DNA from: Saprospiraceae bacterium
Lineage (GTDB): Bacteria > Bacteroidota > Bacteroidia > Chitinophagales > Saprospiraceae
DNA length: 64,000 nucleotides
Reading direction: 5' to 3'
Assembly (NCBI GenBank): GCA_020628645.1
Contig: JAHDES010000024.1
Coordinates: 22,897 to 86,896 of the forward strand
Shown: positions 62,355 through 64,000 of the stretch, in pieces
Layout of the letters: every line of letters starts with the position of its first letter
How positions within the stretch are numbered: position 1 is the stretch's first letter
Translations under genes and position numbers: made by a program
The notes under the pieces: model-generated
What the model was told of the DNA's origin: nothing
The model's database searches: none
The model's input: the letters and a program-made list of their open reading frames with translations, nothing else

Positions 62355-63815
62355 ATGAATAACTATCTGATGATCGAAATTCTTCATGTAAGTGCCGAAT
62401 GTTATCCAGCTGCTAAAGCAGGCGGTTTAGGAGATGTAGTAGGTGCATTGCCCAAATACCTTAATCAAGCTAAAGCAGCAACAGCCGTTATACTTCCAAA
62501 ATATTATACCAAATGGCTTGATCAACAAGAATGGACAGAAATTTACCGAGGCGTACTTCGATTAGCCCATCACTACATACCTTTTGCTATTGAACAATTG
62601 GAAATTAAAGAAGATAATGACTTGGGGTTTCCACTCTTTGTAGTAAATATTCCAGGAAAATTTGATCGTGAGGGCGTTTATATTGATCCGCACACGGGCT
62701 TTGGATGGAAGGATGAAACCGAACGAGCCATTTGTTTTCAACAAGCAGTTTTATATTGGGTGATGGCCATGCAGGATAAACCTAAGGTGATCCATTGTCA
62801 TGATCATCATACGGGTTTGATACCGTTTATGATGAAACATTGTTATGAGTTTAATAGCTTGCATATGATTCCTACCGTATTTACCATTCATAATGGCGAA
62901 TACCACGGTGCGTTTTCTTGGGAACGAATATCTTTATTACCATTTTTTGATATTAATGTAAGAGGCTTATTAGATTGGGGAAATTCGATCAATCCTTTAG
63001 CCTGTGCAATCAAATGTTGTTGGAAATTAACAACTGTATCTCCTGGATATTTAGAAGAATTACAATTAAAATCCAATGGCTTGGAATGGCTATTAAATCA
63101 TGAAAGCCCTAAATCGCATGGGATTTTAAATGGGATAGATAATGAAGTTTGGAATCCCAAAACAGATAAATTTATTGCCAAAAAATTAGGACGAAGTGTT
63201 CCCGCTTATAAAAAAGCAAATAAAGCAGCGATTTTGGAAAGATTTAATGTCCGTCCAGATTTGCCTATATTCACTTTTATTGGACGTTTGGTGGGAGAGA
63301 AAGGGGCGCAATTGTTACCTGATTTGATTAGTCGATTTATTCATTCGGGTTTTGAGGCTGCTTTTGTAATATTGGGGACAGGTGATCCAAATTTACATCG
63401 TGTTTTTGCAGAAATGAAGCATCAGTTTCAAGGCTATTTTGATGTGGCCTTGGAATATAATGAGGGCTTAGCGCATCAATTATATGCAGGTTCCGATTTT
63501 TTATTAATGCCTTCTAAGGTAGAACCTTGTGGATTGAATCAAATGTATGCCCTTCGCTACGGAACAGTTCCAGTAGTACGATCTATTGGTGGTTTGAAAA
63601 ATTCAATTCGAGATATTAGTGAAGAAAATGGAACGGGGGTACGTTTCGACCATTTTACGACTTATGATGCGTTTATTGCCGTACAACGAGCAACGGAATT
63701 ATACCAAAATCAAAAAGTATTTGCTCCAATGGTGAAGCGAATTATGAAAGAAGATTTTTCTTGGGAGCGTTCAGCAAAAGATTATTTAAAGGTGTATGGA
63801 AGTTTAATGAGTTAA
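62355..63815 (+). CDS. glgA: Glycogen/starch synthase (GT5)
   Basis: A 486-residue (from 62355) glycosyltransferase that extends alpha-1,4-glucan from ADP- or UDP-glucose. The sugar-nucleotide binding KAGGLGDVVGALPKYL is in the first 35 residues, IHCHDHHTGLIPF is near 150, FIGRLVGEKGAQLLPD near 310, and the C-terminal PSKVEPCGLNQMYALRYG near 390. Another ATG at 62370 (MIEILHVSAECYP) is slightly favoured by the -7 motif. No other glg genes are adjacent. The second copy of the 92-bp element starts 41 bp after its stop. Confidence 0.94.
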   Translation: MNNYLMIEILHVSAECYPAAKAGGLGDVVGALPKYLNQAKAATAVILPKYYTKWLDQQEWTEIYRGVLRLAHHYIPFAIEQLEIKEDNDLGFPLFVVNIPGKFDREGVYIDPHTGFGWKDETERAICFQQAVLYWVMAMQDKPKVIHCHDHHTGLIPFMMKHCYEFNSLHMIPTVFTIHNGEYHGAFSWERISLLPFFDINVRGLLDWGNSINPLACAIKCCWKLTTVSPGYLEELQLKSNGLEWLLNHESPKSHGILNGIDNEVWNPKTDKFIAKKLGRSVPAYKKANKAAILERFNVRPDLPIFTFIGRLVGEKGAQLLPDLISRFIHSGFEAAFVILGTGDPNLHRVFAEMKHQFQGYFDVALEYNEGLAHQLYAGSDFLLMPSKVEPCGLNQMYALRYGTVPVVRSIGGLKNSIRDISEENGTGVRFDHFTTYDAFIAVQRATELYQNQKVFAPMVKRIMKEDFSWERSAKDYLKVYGSLMS

Positions 63816-63856
63816 AGTTCTACAATTATTTAAAAGCAAATGAATAGATACTTTAA

Positions 63857-63948
63857 GCACGCGGAGAAAATAAATTTACTTTCCTTGAAATAGCGAAAAT
63901 CATAAGTCATTGAAAATGAAGTTGATTGAGCTAATTCGAGGAATCAAG
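63857..63948 (+). repeat. 92-bp intergenic element, copy 2
   Basis: 86 of 92 bases match the reverse complement of 49133-49224. It starts 41 bp after glgA and lies in the non-coding end of the window. Differences from copy 1 are at 63884, 63901, 63906, 63913, 63924 and 63945. The pair 63924/63945 is compensated (A-T to G-C) in a potential stem. Confidence 0.9.
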
Positions 63949-64000
63949 CAGCAGTTTCTCATGTAAGGATTTATTCTAGCTTAACGTCGTAAATATTGGT

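Noticed and set aside
1..64000. Mobile element, phage, restriction or defence island
   Set aside because: No transposase, integrase, restriction, toxin-antitoxin or CRISPR-associated protein was recognised in the reading frames examined.

Overview
The window comes from the chromosome of a member of the phylum Bacteroidota, most likely a Saprospiria-like marine or freshwater lineage. The evidence is: AT-rich DNA; several very large secreted proteins ending in type IX secretion (T9SS) sorting domains of type A (the M43-like protease, a GH53 glycanase and a repeat protein) or type B (two genes); an MbnP-like lipoprotein; the Bacteroidota-type -7 promoter motif TAnnTTTG (seen repeatedly as TATCTTTG); LytS/LytTR two-component systems with periplasmic propellers; and a bacterial heptaprenyl/geranylgeranylglyceryl phosphate synthase. 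No insertion sequence, phage, plasmid or CRISPR signature was found. Most of the window is ordinary chromosome with about 48 protein genes and one tRNA.

Layout. 1-11.7 kb: end of an MbnP-like lipoprotein, DoxX, an aminopeptidase P-like enzyme, a 1763-residue secreted multidomain protein, an M28 peptidase, a fibronectin-like T9SS type B protein and a lipoprotein. 11.7-14.6 kb: a BlaI/BlaR1-like (M56) pair preceded by three evenly spaced TACGA-N6-TCGTA operators that bracket the promoter. 14.6-20.6 kb: a flavin monooxygenase, a PcrB/GGGPS-like enzyme, a lipoprotein, an outer-membrane barrel, a LysM glucosaminidase and an SH3-like lipoprotein. 20.6-24.2 kb: propeller sensor kinase plus a LytTR regulator whose receiver lacks the phospho-acceptor Asp. 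24.4-32.6 kb: Lhr-like helicase, M43-like protease, ThuA, frr, thiolase and an amine-oxidase-like flavoprotein. 32.7-35.8 kb: thioredoxin/ApbE/DUF4266/DUF3570 operon with a leader hairpin. 35.8-41.2 kb: tdk, a Pro-rich conserved protein, DUF1015, tRNA(CAU) and a T9SS type B protein. 41.4-49.1 kb: GT-C-like membrane protein, M28 peptidase, scpA, an RsmI-like methylase, an outer-membrane transporter-like protein and gatA. 49.3-53.4 kb: a co-directional run of Kir channel, MFS, YcxB-like and GH53. 53.5-64 kb: FadJ-like fusion, a seven-repeat T9SS protein, a second LytTR regulator/propeller kinase/MOSC operon, and glgA.

The most interesting items outside known genes are: (1) a 92-bp intergenic element present twice in opposite orientation (49133-49224 and 63857-63948), 86/92 identical, whose differences include one compensated base pair in a potential stem and two changes in hairpin loops; (2) the degenerate receiver in the regulator at 20591-21328; (3) the triple BlaI-type operator; (4) a 17-bp duplicate of the tRNA 3' end 111 bp downstream of the tRNA; (5) long inverted repeats in the leaders of the ApbE operon and of the MOSC/kinase operon. 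No clearly new multi-gene defence or metabolic system was found.
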